In this document: piece after piece, positions 53,282 through 63,399 of the stretch
Layout: each line of letters starts with the position of its first letter
Position numbering within the stretch: position 1 is the first letter of the stretch
From: Phytophthora sp. 'mugwort'
Taxonomy: Eukaryota; Oomycota; Peronosporomycetes; Peronosporales; Peronosporaceae
Reading direction: 5' to 3'
Assembly: GCA_033558025.1 (NCBI GenBank)
Contig: JAUCEF010000014.1
Span: 682,001-746,000, forward strand
DNA: 64,000 nt
Program-made: the position numbers and the translations under genes
Notes under the pieces: model-generated
Told to the model about the DNA's origin: nothing
The model's input: only the letters and a program-made list of their open reading frames with translations
Database searches by the model: none

Positions 53282-53448
53282 TGTGTCAAGATGCAGAGCG
53301 AGGATGGCCGATTCCTTGGAAAGAATGGGTCACCTTGTCGTATTCAAGTTGTTATCGTCGATTCAAATAGAAGAAATGCACAGAGCTTCAACGCAGTTTC
53401 TTGTGTTGGTGATTCCGCACTTGACGTCGTCGTCTTCTTGTATCCACC

Positions 53449-54423
53449 CTACGGGTCGTCTTGGCCCTGGATGTCTCGGTGCACACAGGCCTTAGCCCGG
53501 CAACGTACACGAACCACAAATCTAGGCCATAGTTCACCGTCACCTCCGTACTGGGGAGGATGTCTGCTGTGGTCACGACTACCACCGAGTGGCGCCTGCC
53601 GTTGGCGAACTCGAAGAAGCTTGTGTTGGCGACGCAGGAGTGGTTGGCAAACCCCATTCGGCCATTGAGATGCTGGGCATCAATGCCTACACACGTCTAT
53701 CTGACAACGTCGATAGCGCACGCGCATGCTGAGTATGAAGCCTTTGTTCCGCGGGTGGTAAGAGAGGTCTTTGTGAACATATCGAAATTGCCCCAGGTAC
53801 TCGCCGAGCACCTCGTCGGCCTTGATTAACGACGTTGCTACGAGGGCGTACTGCAGCGACTTGTCCTTCATCACCACCACCTTGGCGGACTCTAGTGGGC
53901 GGCTTGAGCAGAGCTCCTCCCGGCAGCAGCACTGGTCCGTACAAAAAATGTTCATCTTGGCATTGTGGCACCTGCTAATGTTGCAGGGATCCTCGCATGC
54001 GCAATCACCGAAGTGATGGATGTGAGTAAGCTTGATCTCCTTTGGATTGTAGTAGTCATGGAGATATTTCACTCGTGCTGGCCATTGCGTGGGCGTGAAA
54101 ATCTTCATAGGCGCATCGATGCTCGTGCTCGCTGTCGATGATTGCGCTACTTCAGCGAACGCAGCGAGAGGACTTGATCGTATCATCGCCTTTGCGTCGG
54201 ATGGTGTCAGCGGTGGGTCCGCTTTGGGTGTGATCGACGCTGACGTACGCTGCATAGTAACCTTGTGGATCACATAGTTGGGTCCTTCCGGATGAGGGGG
54301 GCGATTCCTGGGCTGGTGACCTCCGGCACACACGTGAGATGTTTGAATCTGCCTCCGCCTAGCCTCTTGGCGAAAGGATTCGCGCAGCCTCCGCTTCGTA
54401 GGCGGACAAAAATCATCGTGCAA
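53449..54423 (-). pseudogene. SET-domain protein methyltransferase, two frameshifts
   Basis: From ATG 54423 the minus strand encodes a basic N-terminus, a Pro-rich linker, an AWS-type Cys cluster (CACEDPCNISRCHNAKMNIF, CTDQCC) and the start of the SET domain (YALVATSLIKADEVLGEYLG, HPRNKGFILSMRVR). Near 53700 a frameshift moves the rest to another frame, GIDAQHLNGRMGFANHSCVA and VVTTADILPSTEVTVNYGLD, with the N-H-S-C and Y of the SET active site intact. A second shift near 53510 leads to the C-terminal KACVHRDIQGQDDP ending at stop 53449-53451. SET proteins methylate lysines, usually on histones. With two sequencing errors it could be an intact gene, but the transposon-rich setting favours decay. 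Confidence 0.75.
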
Positions 54424-55641
54424 ATTTCGCGACTGGTTGATGCCTTGAGATAGTTCGTTCCGTCTACTGGTGGCGAGGACGATTTGTTCAGTCGTCCCCT
54501 TTTACCGAGTAGTTGTTCTGGTAGGGGGGGGGGCTTCTATTCATCTTCGTCACTACTGCCGTTAATGACAATGACATCCGGAGGAGTTGAAGAACAAGTG
54601 CAATCTACAGTAGGAGTAGGATCACAGGGGTCGATTCTTCTCAATATATCGTCAATACATAGCTCGCTTACGGCCCGCCTTAACGTTATCGTAGAGTTTC
54701 ATTTGCGCAAATGCGTGGTTTCAAAAGGTATTCTGTCCGCTGCGCGCGCGAATTCAAAAGTGAGGCAGTCTCTGCGAGAGCGCGCGTAAGGAGACGTAGC
54801 ATCAAGTTTTGTGATACGACGTTTTGGTCTCACCAGACTTTTGCGCTGTTTGTGTTGCACATTATGCGGAGTCGTAAGACAAATTACGTCGACCCCGAAG
54901 AGGTTGTTAAGGCAGTTTTGGGCGGCGTCCATTTGCCATTTTGAAGTTTGAAAAAATGTAGTGGTCTGAACACTATATGTACTGAACCACAGTCGTTAAA
55001 ATTGCTTAATGTTTTCCGCCCCCGCTTTTGTTTTCCCCTTTCCCCCTTTAGAGGGTGAGTAATTCGTAGGTCATTCTGTGCGATCGCTGAGATTCCTGCC
55101 TTGAATCTTTCGCACATCGTTCCAGGCAAGCCTCGTATATACGCGCTAAACCTCGTACCACATCATTTTCAACCGCTGCAAACCGTTGGCCCCCAACTTG
55201 TTCAAAACACGGCGAAGAAGCTCGGATCTCATTGTTGGACTCGCCACCCATGGTGCGTACGATCAAGCACATTTGGATATCCACAGGCTCATCGGCGGCT
55301 GTCTGGCTGTCCTCCACAGGTGTATCGTACACAATGTATGAAACTGGTTAGTCATGCGTTGAGGCACACTTTCGTAAACACAGAGGCACCATGCATGCGT
55401 TGCGGCCACGTTTACCGTGACTAGGCATGCTTGGCATAGTCTGTCCTTGATACTGCACGAGTGCAAAGTCTGGTAAGCGAATGAATAAGGTTTCAGGAAG
55501 TTTCAACCCGGGTGAACGATCACCATAAATATCCAATGGCAGCCAGCGCGATGCAATCGACTGACGCCTACTACACCGGTACAAAAGGCCCGTCGCCTAA
55601 TGGTGTTTCGTTTCATGGACACGTGATGGAACGGATTTAGT
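54424..55641. other. Decayed minus-strand coding pieces, unrecognised
   Basis: Minus-strand fragments are protein-like: SELCIDDILRRIDPCDPTPT ending in an acidic INGSSDEDE (about 54536-54665), MDAAQNCLNNLFGVDVICLT (54700-54932) and GQRFAAVENDVVRGLARIYE (55048-55332). They do not share a frame. A G10 run is near 54525. They may belong to the 5' part of the SET gene or to another mobile element. Confidence 0.3.
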
Positions 55642-55739
55642 AATTTATTGGAAGATTTTCTGGTATAATGGATTAAGTCGCACACAGCCGAATTTATTGG
55701 AAGATTTTCTGGTATAATGGATTAAGTCGCACACAGCCG
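55642..55739. repeat. Perfect 49-bp tandem duplication
   Basis: Units 55642-55690 and 55691-55739 are identical (each starts AATTTATTGGAAG and ends CACACAGCCG). No coding frame is involved. The lack of any mismatch suggests a recent duplication. Confidence 0.9.
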
Positions 55740-56729
55740 TTGCCTGTTGTACCCGTCGTCTTCGAACCGGTAGTCATATTTCCGAAATTGTTGTCTTCTA
55801 CAGTACTTCAGCGCAATCGAAATTTCAGAGCACAGCATTACTCGCTACGACTGCGTCGACCGCTTGGTGCAACAGAATACTCCCAAACCGGTCGACGCAA
55901 TGAAGCGTTTCAATATTCAAGTGACTGGGGGACATGTTTCAATCAATGAAAACAACAATCATGACGTTCTTCATAAAGGTTCGGCCCACCTGAACGTTTG
56001 CATCCACTACGCTGTAGTGATGTACCTATGAAAGACAGCCAACGTGCAAGCAACGCTTGCTTTTATGCTTATATGTGGGGCTCAAGCGAACCTGCAACAC
56101 TCACGCAGACATTATAAAACACGTGCTGAAAATTTTTCTTACAGACAGTGGCGTACCCGAGTCCTGTGCACTGGTGCCCAACTTCCGGCAACGCTATGGT
56201 GGAAATATACATCTTCATTAGCCTCATGCCCGAAAATGGTTCTTTTCATTTGTGTACACTGGGAGACTCATATCTTCGACAAACTGCTCAACAGCTTCGT
56301 GGAGGAAGGTAATCAAGCCCAGGTACACTCGGTTAGACACCGACTAGGTCCACAACCTACGTGAGAATTTGCTATGTAATCCTAAGTGAAGAAGGTGCTA
56401 TGGTAATTCCGAATACCTGTTAGAGCAGATGTGCAAGCGTGCCAGAACAAATTGTACGCGTAATGCTGCGGCTGGAAGTATTAACTCGCGTAGATAAATA
56501 TTGAGATTTATACATTGGGATTTTAGAGCATCTCCAGCGGTAAGTGTTCCAGCGGTAAGTGTTATTCTAAGTCTCATCCGCGCCTTTAAGAGGCAAATGA
56601 AAACGTTCCAGCCGAAGTAACCAGGTTCGAAGGCATATATTTAATGCTGAAGGGTCCGTCAGGTAATACACTGTAAATTGCTCCATTTATTTTACAGGGA
56701 ACGATAATTCCACTCAATTCATCAGCTTC
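55740..56729. other. Gene-poor stretch
   Basis: No supported gene. Short direct copies of CCAGCGGTAAGTGTT occur at about 56533 and 56549. Confidence 0.4.
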
Positions 56730-57258
56730 TCAAAAAGTGGCGCTCGTTCTAGAGCGTTTCGAGAGTCCGGGATGTGTGCCAAATCCAAAGGAAGCGTGCC
56801 AAATCCAAAGTGAACGCGACGCCACAGCCTCCAATATTACCGTAGAAACCCCTTCTCTCCCTCGATACGCCCCGGTCCACACTGCGGGGCAATTCTCCCA
56901 AGTCCAATGCACACACGACAAGCTCCAATCATACCAGGGAAACCACGAGCATCAGTCTCTTCTAATACCGTCTCCATGTCATATTGAGTCGGCATTCGGA
57001 GGTACTCGGGCCCAAACAGGCGAATCACACTGCCGTAAGTATGTTGCAGTGTTTATAATGCAATAGACTTGCCCATTGGAATACGTTCATGCGGTTGGTC
57101 TGCACTAGCCCATTATCAAACATACGCAACGCACATGTAACGTTCTGCTCAGGGAGAAACCCATGAAGGCCTCTAGCGTCCGGACGCCGGACAAAATAGT
57201 TAAATTCATCGTCCTCTATCAGAGCGTTTACAGTTGTCTCGAACAGACCTCGGCGCAT
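56730..57258 (-). pseudogene. PIF/Harbinger-type transposase (plant transposon protein family), truncated
   Basis: The minus strand reads RRGLFETTVNALIEDDEFNY, FVRRPDARGLHGFLPEQNVT with CALRMFDNGL; after shifts VIRLFGPEYLRMPT and ETDARGFPGMIG; then VHWTWENCPAVWTGAYRGRE and VILEAVASRSLWIWHASFG. This is the order of the oomycete family related to plant transposon proteins. The first catalytic Asp position (G-S-I-D-C) is replaced by a frameshifted GACRVC. The C-terminal half is missing, and the text turns into unrelated sequence after ASFGF. Confidence 0.75.
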
Positions 57259-57439
57259 TCGATATCGCCTACGAAAGATGTCTGTAAATAGCAGCGTAAC
57301 AACTTAGCCGTCTGCATCAGACACAACACAAAAATATGATTCATTTTGTATGAAGACGTACGGGCGTCGTACGTTGGATTCTCCCCAAAGTAGTCTGACT
57401 CAGTCGCGTTCCCCACTCTGCTCTCTCTCAGGCTTTATT

Positions 57440-57865
57440 ACCATGTTTCCCTTTTACAAACCCGCCGTGTTTTGCGCTTCAAAACTTCCAGACTGACATC
57501 ACCCCAGACGGTATGGTCTTCCACATGTATGGCCCAGTTGAAGGGCGTCGCCACAATACAGCATTGCTTCGCAGTTCCGGTTTAGATGAGCGCATTCGCT
57601 CTGACGACCGATTTTGTGGTTTTTCATCTATGGAGATCAAGCTTACGGCCGCACCGATGTATTTGTGTCGCCACTCAAAGGCTCCAATCTCACACCTGCC
57701 CGAGCTGCAATTAATGCCTCTATGGCAGAGGTGACGCCTTCCGTAGAATGGCCTTATGGTCAGGTGGTCAACTACTGGGCTGACGTCGACTTTAAACGAA
57801 AGATGTACCTAGGTGGCGTTCCGGCGGCGACGCTATACAAGACTGCGGTGATACTAACAAACTAA
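57440..57865 (+). pseudogene. Harbinger-type (DDE_Tnp_4-like) transposase C-terminal half
   Basis: A plus-strand frame reads ALQNFQTDITPDGMVFHMYG, PVEGRRHNTALLRSSGLDER. A frameshift near 57610 leads to FIYGDQAYGRTDVFVSPLKG (Asp in YGDxAYG), EVTPSVEWPYGQVVNYWADV and DFKRKMYLGGVPAATLYKTA, the normal end of this family. The first half, with the initial catalytic Asp, is absent. The coiled-coil remnant on the minus strand at about 57990-58450 lies tail to tail with it, as in the 50.3-52.8 kb element. Confidence 0.75.
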
Positions 57866-57989
57866 ACAATTGTCCGCCATGGCAACAACAACAGCAAATA
57901 CGTTGGAGTAGCTCCTCCTTCCTTGCAGGAATATTTCTGTACCTAAATCGCCAATATACCTGGGATCATTCAGCGTTCTTACTAATAGC

Positions 57990-58450
57990 AGTTGCTAAAA
58001 GTTTCATGAGCGCCACGGTTTGTGCAGCTTCTGCTCTAGGAGCATCCCCTGTTGGCACCGTTGCTGCTCCAGCTCGGCGCGGCGAAGTTGTAGCTCTTCC
58101 GGATGAAGTTCAACCTTTTACGCCTCGGGTTTTCTGCGCTCAGCCGCATCCTCTTGCTCCTTCTCAAGCAAGGTGGAGAGACGGTGACGCTTTGGCTTGC
58201 TTGCCTCGCCTCCTTCCTTGATGGCAATTCTCTCAGCGACTCTGTTAATTAATGCAACATTCAGCAAAAATCATAAGGTACGCATTACGCATTAGAGCAC
58301 ACCCATGCATGTGTCGAATATGAAGCATACCTTTTCTCAGCTACTTGCATTAGCCGCTGACTTGAGGTTTCCAACTCCTGCGTTTTAGAAGCTGTAGCGG
58401 CCTTCTTCGTCTGCACCCGAGTCGCTGCATCGTCTTTAAACACAGCAGCA
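57990..58450 (-). pseudogene. Coiled-coil C-terminus of a Harbinger partner protein
   Basis: The minus strand reads FKDDAATRVQTKKAATASKT, QELETSSQRLMQVAEKR, a GT-AG type intron of about 100 bases, then ERIAIKEGGEASKPKRHRLS, TLLEKEQEDAAERRKPEA, a stop and VELHPEELQLRRAELEQQRC. This is the charged C-terminal coiled coil of the trihelix/Myb-like partner proteins. The N-terminal DNA-binding domain is not seen. One in-frame stop and the missing N-terminus mark it as dead. Confidence 0.5.
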
Positions 58451-58584
58451 GCTGCTCAAGTACGTCGTCACGTTCCGTAACACTTCACTGGTACCGCTGG
58501 CGGCATGTTGCGAACTGCATACTTACGTAGGGGGAGGTGGCGCAGTCACGACACGAGCGAAAGCTGAAGTTCGTGCGTAGTAAA

Positions 58585-58902
58585 TTATTTAATCGACTTG
58601 CAATTCCTCTCCACACCCCCGTTTCCGCTTTCGATCTGCAGCGAACGGAGACGTGGCGAGGACTTCAGCAAGGAGAGACTTGTTAGCAGCTGCATTGACC
58701 GCGAGCGGGGCTCTGTGGCAGCCACTTCCTCGCAGCTCCTCTCTTCGTCGTCGTCTAATGGTGCGCGCGGTTCTGGACTGTCCACCTCCGGCGTTCTGAC
58801 CGCGTCCTGCCCGAGTCGAAGAAATGCGCTGGCGTCGTCGCTAAGCACGTCGACGTCACTCAAGGAGCCGACGGAGCTAATCTCGTCGCCGTTCTCAGCC
58901 AT
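58585..58902 (-). CDS. Small acidic Ser/Asp-rich protein, 105 aa, unknown
   Basis: An intronless minus-strand frame from ATG 58902 (MAENGDEISSVGSLSDVDVL) to TAA 58585. The first two thirds are acidic and Ser-rich (SDDASAFLRLGQDAVRTPEV), and the last third is basic and Leu/Ser-rich (MQLLTSLSLLKSSPRLRSLQ). Codon choice is GC-biased like the real genes here. No family is recognised. The antisense strand also has a long open frame, so the coding strand is judged from bias and the good start. It could also be the first exon of a longer gene continuing to the coiled-coil remnant at 58450. Confidence 0.45.
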   Translation of the reverse strand: MAENGDEISSVGSLSDVDVLSDDASAFLRLGQDAVRTPEVDSPEPRAPLDDDEERSCEEVAATEPRSRSMQLLTSLSLLKSSPRLRSLQIESGNGGVERNCKSIK

Positions 58903-59611
58903 CGGCCTGTGAAGTGAAGAATTGATTTGTTTGTTCTGACGATTTCTGCTTTAGCGCCACCTGGCACTTGGAACGAATATTCAAAACGACTTGTCTTCTC
59001 GTTTTGAAACTCGTTTTGGTTCCCCAGCTTAAAGGCTCTAATATGCCCGACGCCGATAATGAAGAGCTATTCATTTACACTTCCAACCTTCTTCACGAAT
59101 GCCTGATTGGATTAGTCAAAACAAAAGGTTACACTCAGTCTCACTGCCGGCGAAACCCTGCAGTCGCGAGGTTTTATTTTTATAACCGATGTCTTAAAAG
59201 AGATACACTGATACCTGAATCAAGCCTTACACAGTGGAGATGCCCATAAGAGAACTTCGTTGCCGTTCTGGAGCGGGAAGTCTTATATAACTCTTGGTGC
59301 ATGCGTAATGCATGATGATAAAGGTTGCCGATGCGATTCAAGGTTAGGGATTTGATACTGGAGTGCACTGACCAAGACTGCAGTTCCAGTATTGCATCAC
59401 CAAGCTTCACCGCGTGGCTGAGCACCAGCCCAACCATTTGCATGTTGTCCGACGAGCTTTTCTAAATCGTTGGGCTCCTTCAGGTGCCGACCGCTTTCCT
59501 AGCTCGAACTGAGGTCGTGATTTTCAGTGGAGACGAGTATATGCAACAAGACTGTTTCCCTAAGTACGCTATTTAAATATAGAACTTTGTATGCGGTTTA
59601 TAAAAGGTGTA
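58903..59611. other. Gene-poor stretch left of the mariner element
   Basis: 5' flank of the small acidic gene and non-coding sequence up to the TA target site at 59610-59611. One plus-strand fragment (59030-59080) is similar in words to the Harbinger transposase (PQLKGSNMPDADNEE). No supported gene. Confidence 0.35.
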
Positions 59612-61239
59612 TGGTACTTCCTGCGTCCGAAAATATAAGCGGGTTGCGGGCACAAAATTCAAACATAAGCTCAAATTGCTGTATTATCCTCTATTGATTA
59701 GCTAAAATTGTAGCTGTGACCGAGACGAATTGATTGGTGGTTTCCCGCGTTTTTGCGTTGTGTAGTTCCCGAGCTACGATCAACTAAGCCCCACCAGTCC
59801 TTCTCACTTCAGCTTTTACCTTTGCTAACTCAGCCATATGGACACCAGCGGTGCCGAAATCCCTCGCACAAGAAAGAATCTGTCACCGACAGAACGTGCC
59901 GACGTCGTCGCGTTCCTTCTCCGTGTTAGCACCGAGCTACAACTACACCGAGGCGCTATTAAAGCATGTGCGGCCAATTATGGCTAAAGCGATGACCAGA
60001 TATCGCGTTTGTGGCGCCGCGCAGTCGAGGCCGTCAAGGTGGGCAACTCAATCAATTACAAGAGCGGCAAGGAGGGCAGGAGTAGTCGTAAATCGTGCAT
60101 GACGGATCAGTTCCGCGACGACCTCAACCGAGCTATCAAGCATATCCCCATGGAGGAACGAACCGACATTCGTACTTTGGCGGATGCAATCGGTATTCCC
60201 AAGTCAACGTTGCACGACTACTTTTGTGCTGGTGTTTTCCGCTGTCACACTTCTCGAGGGAAGCTAATGCTCACTGACAAGCAACTGATAGACAGAGTCA
60301 AGTTCGCCACCAGGTTCGTGCGGCGAGACGATGACGGCGGACTGCACTTCGACAGCTTCCTTGATTACGTCCATTTGGACGAAAAATGATTCTACCTACG
60401 AAGTACAAGCAGCGCTACTATCTAGGCAAACACGAGGAAGAGCCCCACATCACCGTCAAGGACAAAAACTTCATCCTCAAAGTGATGTTTCTAGTTGTCG
60501 TGGCCAGCCCGCGCTGGGACGATACGAACAAGTGTTTATGGGACGGCAAGATTGGTGTCCGGCCTTTCGCCGTGTCTGAACCCGATGCGACATCGAGCAA
60601 GAACCGCACCGCCGGAACGCTATAGGTGAAGCCATTCACTGTTGACCGTGCCATGTATCGGCACGCACTGTGCCGGTTGGTCATACCGCGCATCAAAGCT
60701 GTTTGGCCATCTGGCAGGCGCGTCATGCTGCAACACGACAATGCAAAGCCCCATGTCGCCGCGGATGACCCCGATGTGCTTGCTGCATGTGCTCAAGGCG
60801 GGTGGGATATGAAGTTGAGCCCACAGCCCGCTAACTCTCCCAACTACAATGCGCTTGATCTCGGTTTCTTCGTCTCTATTCAGTCGCTCCAGCACAAGAA
60901 GAAGGCTCGAACAATCGAAGATCTCGTCAACAACGTCGACGAAGCGTTCAGAAACACGCACTACAGCACTATTGATCGAGTATTTCTCACATTGCAGTCC
61001 GTGCTGCATGCATCAATGATCGTAGAGGGGAGCAACAAGTACAAGATCCCGCATCTATCGAAGCAGAAGTAGAAAATAGCAACGGCTTGCTACCGACGTG
61101 CTTGCTGTGCAGCGAGCTGGTCTACATGAAGGCAAAGGAGTTCTTAAGTTCGCATAGTCAAGAGCGTACTTAACGCTTATATTTTCAGACGCACATAATA
61201 ACAGTAACCCGCTTATATTTTCGGACGGAGGAAGTACTA
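59612..61239. mobile_element. Mariner-type transposon, full length but dead
   Basis: Left end 59612-59644 and right end 61207-61239 are inverted repeats of about 30 bases (shared core CGTCCGAAAATATAAGCGGG) with two mismatches, flanked by TA at 59610-59611 and 61240-61241. A second copy of the core, CGCTTATATTTTC, lies just inside the right end (61168-61180). The element is 1628 bp and contains one plus-strand transposase pseudogene. Confidence 0.88.
59838..61072 (+). pseudogene. Mariner-type DDxD transposase, inactivated
   Basis: From ATG 59838 (MDTSGAEIPRTRKNLSPTER) the helix-turn-helix domain reads through to SDDQISRLWRRAVEAVKVGN, cut by TAA at 59985. The second HTH is IRTLADAIGIPKSTLHDYF. 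The first catalytic Asp is in YVHLDEK, followed by TGA at 60387 where Trp is expected. A frameshift then continues with YKQRYYLGKHEEEPHITVKD; TAG interrupts at 60623. The second Asp is in VMLQHDNAKPHVAAD and the third in SPQPANSPNYNALDLGFF. Three stops and one frameshift inactivate it. It belongs to the element bounded at 59612 and 61239. Confidence 0.9.
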
Positions 61240-61241
61240 TA

Positions 61242-61711
61242 ATTTTGTCGCTTCTGCCGAAACTGGCAATTTGTATGATGAACCTGTCAAAGACGCTGAA
61301 ATGGCAGACGTTAGAACATGTACCCTCTAGCCAAGCATAATAAAAAAAAAAACATATCTAAACAGCTGTTTTTAATTCCCCCTACAAGCCGAGATAGGCA
61401 AACATGCGACCAGATTTGTGAGCGTCCTATCGATTTGGCGTGCACTGTACTGTAAGCACAGTTATTTTTTAGGTTAGACCCGTCTTTGAGACCTGCCGCT
61501 GAAGATGTTCTCATGATAGGTACACTCTATACGCACACATTTCATAAAAATAACATTGTTTTCTTCCACTTGGTTTTAGGCCAAGTTGTTTCCATCTAGT
61601 AAGCTTTATCATAGTTTGTTTCAACCCATATTCTATATGCCTCTTCACAGGTTGCATCTATCCCGAAGCGATTATGAGATTCAGTTGCAAAACATCACGC
61701 ACTTGGCCGAT
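61242..61711. other. 5' flank of the macro-domain gene
   Basis: Non-coding up to 61636. A CTCTTCACAG at 61640-61650 could be a splice acceptor of a 5' exon for the next gene, so the true start of that gene is uncertain. Confidence 0.35.
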
Positions 61712-62635
61712 ATGGCATTCCCGCTGTCGGCGTCGGCTCTACAAGTGTTTGCAGTGGAAGGCGTGGGTCGCGCTATCTTGTTTTTCCTCGAGTTGCCCAG
61801 TTTCGATGCGCTTTTGCACGCGTTCCAAGCGACGCCGGAGCTGCACGGATATCTCCAGGACAGTTGGCTCTGGACGGAACTGTCGACGCTGCACTTTAAA
61901 GGCCAACGCGACGTTGAGCTGCAATTCTTGGCACTCCCGACACAGGATCGAGGCTGGGACTGGACGGCCAGGGAATGCACGTGTGTGGAGCTGCAGGAGT
62001 TCCTGCAGTCCAAGGACGAGCGGGCCCAGTTCGACGAGGCGGTCCAGATTCTGAAAGGCGACATTGGATATATCAATGACATTGACGGACAACCTTTAGA
62101 CGGCATCGCCTTCCCGACTAATTCACACCTGACGAACCACTATGTGGGGGCGGCCCAAGCTGTGTTTCGTAGAGCAGGGCGAGGTCTGACCGACCACGTG
62201 AACGACCCGTCGTTTCGAGGTCGACGACCGACCGGATCGGCGGTGGCGACACCCGCATTCGATGCCGGAGTGAAGAAATTGATTCATTGTGTGGGGCCGA
62301 GGGTTACGATGTCCAACTGCTTTGATCTGCTGGCTACGACGTATGATAACGCCATGAGCGCTATCTTGCACGAGGAGTTGACGTGTGTGACGATGGCGTC
62401 GATTTCCACGGGGAACATGGGAGTGCCGTGCGAGGCAGGCGCTCAAGTGGCGCTGCGCACGATCCAGAAGTTTCTTCGTTCGAATCATTGGACTGGAAAG
62501 CTCGCCATTGTGTGCTACGACCAACCAGTTCTGGAAGCGTTCACCAAGCAGAAACAGAATTTGCTTGAAGATTTCAACGGTGCATTGGATTTGCCTGCAA
62601 TCGTACAAGACAATCTGCCTCATTGGCCTTTCTAG
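61712..62635 (+). CDS. Divergent macro-domain protein
   Basis: 307 residues from ATG 61712 (MAFPLSASALQVFAVEGVGR); an in-frame ATG at 61637 would add 25 residues. Residues 1-70 form a Leu/Phe-rich helical domain resembling an F-box in size and pattern (ILFFLELPSFDALLHAFQAT, then LWTELSTLHF). The macro domain covers about 116-280: GDIGYINDIDGQPLDGIAFP, TNSHLTNHYVGAAQAVFRRA (the usual NAAN loop reads PTNS), GVKKLIHCVGPR and the phosphate loop MASISTGNMGVPCEAGAQVA. Macro domains bind or hydrolyse ADP-ribose. The combination with an F-box-like N-terminus suggests an adaptor role, but that is inference. It lies just outside the mariner element. Confidence 0.75.
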   Translation: MAFPLSASALQVFAVEGVGRAILFFLELPSFDALLHAFQATPELHGYLQDSWLWTELSTLHFKGQRDVELQFLALPTQDRGWDWTARECTCVELQEFLQSKDERAQFDEAVQILKGDIGYINDIDGQPLDGIAFPTNSHLTNHYVGAAQAVFRRAGRGLTDHVNDPSFRGRRPTGSAVATPAFDAGVKKLIHCVGPRVTMSNCFDLLATTYDNAMSAILHEELTCVTMASISTGNMGVPCEAGAQVALRTIQKFLRSNHWTGKLAIVCYDQPVLEAFTKQKQNLLEDFNGALDLPAIVQDNLPHWPF

Positions 62636-63399
62636 AGTGTTGACCCGCCACCGTCTATGCGAAGACAACGTTTTGGTCAGCCAAAGTAGTAGGTAAAGAA
62701 ATCTTACGAGAGCAGATTTCGTCGTCACACTTGTATATCCACGATGCAGCCATTCCTTCATCGAAAAATACTCGACAGGGATGCAGTCAACAACAACTAC
62801 AGTAAATTCTACACGTAGCAGACATCTCGTGGATGTGCAAGTGTTCTACGACGAGATCTGCTCTCGTATCTTGCCTATTTTACTCGTCTTTTTTCTGTTC
62901 GGAATTTCCTGGTTACGGGGGCAAGTTTTGGGAAATGTGTTTCGAGCTCTTGGTTTTAATGATCTGTTTCTTATGAGTTGTTCAGCTCTACAAACTGATT
63001 CGAAATTTCAGGGAAAAAAATCAGGGAATATTCTGTAGTGCACGAGTGTTTCGGTCCCTACAACAGCTTATAATAATAGCTTCTCGCCGTACCTTACATG
63101 AGAAAACAAGAACACGTTACCGTGATACTACAGCACAAGAATTATCAGCAGTGGGCTTCTCTTGTACGGCTCCACGACTCCCTGCAGCGCGGCATCAAAG
63201 GGTCTCCTGAGCGCGTATATCCCCGTGAAAAATATTTTTTGTGTTGCAAAAAATAATTTCGGAATAGTAAACACGAGGCTCCGTTATGGTCAGTCACATC
63301 GATTGGCTTTGCATTAAGTTACAGCTACTGTTCTTTCTCTACGCTACACATGCCGCGGGCTACACTTCCGCCCCTCGACTACTTCTCTCAGCATGCTCT
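62636..63399. other. Intergenic between the macro gene and the Tyr-rich gene
   Basis: The genes converge. Both 3' UTRs lie here. Short frames (62781-63038; 63286-63474) have no support. Confidence 0.4.

Noticed and set aside
58598..58912. Plus-strand frame opposite the small acidic gene
   Set aside because: Ser/Arg-rich antisense of the minus-strand frame; its start context and codon bias are weaker.
62781..63038. Small plus-strand protein with a hydrophobic segment
   Set aside because: Codon choice is AT-rich without bias, there is no upstream support, and it lies in the 3' flank of two genes.
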